Translations under genes and position numbers: made by a program
In this document: positions 6,706 through 8,171 of the stretch, piece after piece
Layout: each line of letters opens with the position of its first letter
Numbering within the stretch: position 1 is the first letter of the stretch
Notes under the pieces: generated by a model
Seen by the model: the letters and a program-made list of their open reading frames with translations, nothing else
Database searches by the model: none
What the model was told of the DNA's origin: nothing
NCBI GenBank assembly: GCA_946056345.1
Contig: CAMGJH010000034.1
Location: forward strand, 1-8,171
From: an uncultured Lentisphaeraceae bacterium
GTDB lineage: Bacteria > Verrucomicrobiota > Kiritimatiellia > RFP12 > DVOR01
Direction: 5' to 3'
DNA: 8,171 bases

Positions 6706-8171
6706 CCGCGGCCGCGCCCCCGTGCTGTCGGTCATCCTGCCGTTCCACAACGAAGGGCCTGAGCGCGCCGAGCGCAATCTCGGCGCGCTCTCGGCCGATC
6801 TCGCCACGCAAGGCTTAAACTTCCGCCTCATCCCCGTCGATGACGGCTCCACCGACGGCACGGCCCAGGCCCTGCGCGCCTTCGCCGAAAAGAACCCCGC
6901 CTGCCATCCCGTCCTCCTCCCCGAAAACCGCGGCAAAGGTGCCGCCCTCCTCGCCGGCCTCGCGGAGGTCGCGGGCGACTGGGTCCTCCTCCTCGATGGT
7001 GACTTCGACCTCGATCCGGCAATGCTCCCGCACTTCCTCGCCGAAGCCGAACGCACCGGCGCGGATATCGTCGTCGGCAGCAAACGCCACCCGCGCGCCG
7101 AGGTCCACTATCCCCTCCGCCGCCGCCTCCTCAGCACCTGCTACCACGCCCTCACCCGCCGCGCCCTCCACCTCCCGGTCAGCGACACCCAAAGTGGGAT
7201 GAAGCTCGTCCGCCCCGAAGTCCTCCGCTACGCCGCCGAGCGGATGCTCGTCAAAGCCTTCGCCTTCGACCTCGAGCTCCTCGTTGTGGCCCTCGGTGGC
7301 GGCTACCGCGTGGCCGAAGCCCCCGTCCGCATTGCCCACTTTGGCCACCGCTGGGGCTGCGTCTCCGCGCGCGTCCTCTGGCGCACCTTCATCGACACCC
7401 TCGCCATCCTCTACCGCGAACGCGTCCTCCACTACTACGCCTCCCTCACCCCCCCGCCCCTCACTGCCCCGGGCACCGACTCCCCCTCCGGCCCGCGCTT
7501 CAGCCTCATCGTCGCCTGCCCCGGCGACAGCGCCGTCCTCCGCCGCCTCATCGATGCCCTCCGCGCCCAAACCTACCGAAACTTCGAGGTCCTCTTCCTC
7601 CCCGACCACCTCCTCGTCCGCCCCGAAACCAATTACCGCTTCCGCATCCTCGCCACTGGTAGCGTCCGCCCCGCCCGCAAACGCAATATGGGCGCCCTCG
7701 CCGCCGAAGGCGACATCCTCGTCTTCATCGACGACGATGCCTACCCCCGCGCCGACTGGCTCGCCAACGCCGCTGCCCGCCTCGCCGACCCCGCCATCCA
7801 CGCCCTCGGCGGCCCCGGCCTCACCCCGCCCGAAGACCCTCCCCTCGCCCAACTCTCCGGCACCGTCTTCGCCTCCCCCCTCGTCTCCGGCAACTTCCGC
7901 TACCGCTACTTCATCCAAGGTGCCCTCCGCCGCGTGGAAGACTTCCCCAGTTGCAACCTCTTCATCCGCCGCGCCGCCTTCGAGGCCATCGGCGGCTTCC
8001 GCGAAAACTTCTGGCCCGGCGAAGACACCCTCCTCTGCGCCGACCTCCAACGCCACGGCTACAGCCTCTGGTACGACCCGCGCGTCGTCGTCTACCACCA
8101 CCGCCGTCCCCTCTTCGGCCCCCACCTCCGCCAAGTCGGCCGCTACGCCCTCCACCGCGGCTACTTCGCCC
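6695..8171 (+). CDS. Tandem two-domain family 2 glycosyltransferase (partial, runs off the right edge)
   Basis: The frame is open for 492 codons to the window end. Residues about 9-235 form a GT-A family 2 domain of the polyprenyl-phosphate sugar synthase (DPM1/ALG5-like) type: LSVILPFHNEG (11-21), VDDGSTDGT (48-56), ENRGKGAALLAG, the DGD metal motif (101-103) and SDTQSGMKL. A Pro-rich linker (about 254-268) leads to a second family 2 domain from about 269: FSLIVACPGDS, RKRNMGALAAEGDILVFIDDDAYP (in two parts, with metal-binding Asp346-348), FPSCNLFIRR, GGFRENFWPGED (Glu443-Asp444, the likely catalytic-base region) and VVVYHHRRP. The TTG at 6695, overlapping hisI by 11 bases, gives MTPNRGRAPVLSVILP, a natural N-terminus; GTG at 6722 is the alternative. 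Neither has a clear ribosome binding site, suggesting translation coupled to hisI. It likely transfers sugars to a lipid carrier or surface glycan in the cytoplasm; donor and acceptor are unknown. No membrane helix appears before the edge. Confidence 0.85.
   Translation, partial: MTPNRGRAPVLSVILPFHNEGPERAERNLGALSADLATQGLNFRLIPVDDGSTDGTAQALRAFAEKNPACHPVLLPENRGKGAALLAGLAEVAGDWVLLLDGDFDLDPAMLPHFLAEAERTGADIVVGSKRHPRAEVHYPLRRRLLSTCYHALTRRALHLPVSDTQSGMKLVRPEVLRYAAERMLVKAFAFDLELLVVALGGGYRVAEAPVRIAHFGHRWGCVSARVLWRTFIDTLAILYRERVLHYYASLTPPPLTAPGTDSPSGPRFSLIVACPGDSAVLRRLIDALRAQTYRNFEVLFLPDHLLVRPETNYRFRILATGSVRPARKRNMGALAAEGDILVFIDDDAYPRADWLANAAARLADPAIHALGGPGLTPPEDPPLAQLSGTVFASPLVSGNFRYRYFIQGALRRVEDFPSCNLFIRRAAFEAIGGFRENFWPGEDTLLCADLQRHGYSLWYDPRVVVYHHRRPLFGPHLRQVGRYALHRGYFA

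Noticed and set aside
6708..6715. GCGGCCGC (NotI site) at the hisI-glycosyltransferase junction, as a possible cloning scar
   Set aside because: It is one octamer in very GC-rich DNA, and the reading frame through it is continuous and sensible.
6815..8155. 446-codon open frame on the minus strand opposite the glycosyltransferase
   Set aside because: The product is almost entirely Glu, Gly, Ala, Val and Asp, as expected from the complement of GCC/CTC/CGC-rich codons. The + strand carries two intact glycosyltransferase domains over the same bases.

Overview
The window is GC-rich (roughly 60-65% by eye) chromosomal DNA from a Gram-negative (diderm) bacterium. All genes lie on the + strand. The outer-membrane assembly pair bamA-skp proves an outer membrane. 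Three things point loosely to the PVC superphylum (a Verrucomicrobiota/Kiritimatiellae/Lentisphaerae-like lineage): the style of the BamA, Skp and HisI sequences, the dnaB-bamA junction and the short heptamer repeat in the leader. This placement is an inference from memory of such proteins and was not tested.

Layout. Positions 1-300 hold no convincing gene. They contain a G+C-rich cluster of mutually complementary CCCGGGG elements (22-73) and a four-copy heptamer repeat (249-276). A good sigma-70-type promoter (303-331) and ribosome binding site then lead into nagA (364-1527), the N-acetylglucosamine-6-phosphate deacetylase of amino-sugar and cell-wall recycling. A strong hairpin follows (1552-1583), likely the end of the nagA transcript. 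A second promoter of the extended -10 type (1666-1674) starts a tightly packed gene row: dnaB (replicative helicase, 1706-3217), bamA (outer-membrane protein insertase, 3244-5619), skp/ompH (periplasmic chaperone, 5643-6254), a divergent hisI-like gene (6277-6705), and a tandem two-domain family 2 glycosyltransferase that runs off the right edge (about 6695-8171+). Gaps in this row are 26, 23 and 22 bases, followed by a probable 11-base overlap, so it reads as one operon.

How the genes fit together. BamA and Skp form the classical outer-membrane protein pathway: Skp carries unfolded porins across the periplasm and BamA folds them into the outer membrane. The glycosyltransferase probably also serves the envelope (glycolipid or surface polysaccharide). 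The replicative helicase and the HisI-like enzyme have no obvious functional link to this. The position where lpxD/fabZ/lpxA follow skp in Proteobacteria is here taken by hisI-like and the glycosyltransferase.

I see no CRISPR array, tRNA, rRNA, insertion sequence or phage gene, and no clear undescribed multi-gene system. The points most worth a second look are the altered metal-binding motif of the HisI-like protein, the fused double glycosyltransferase, the mixed replication/envelope operon and a striking swing in strand composition from G-rich (dnaB) to C-rich (glycosyltransferase) within that operon.
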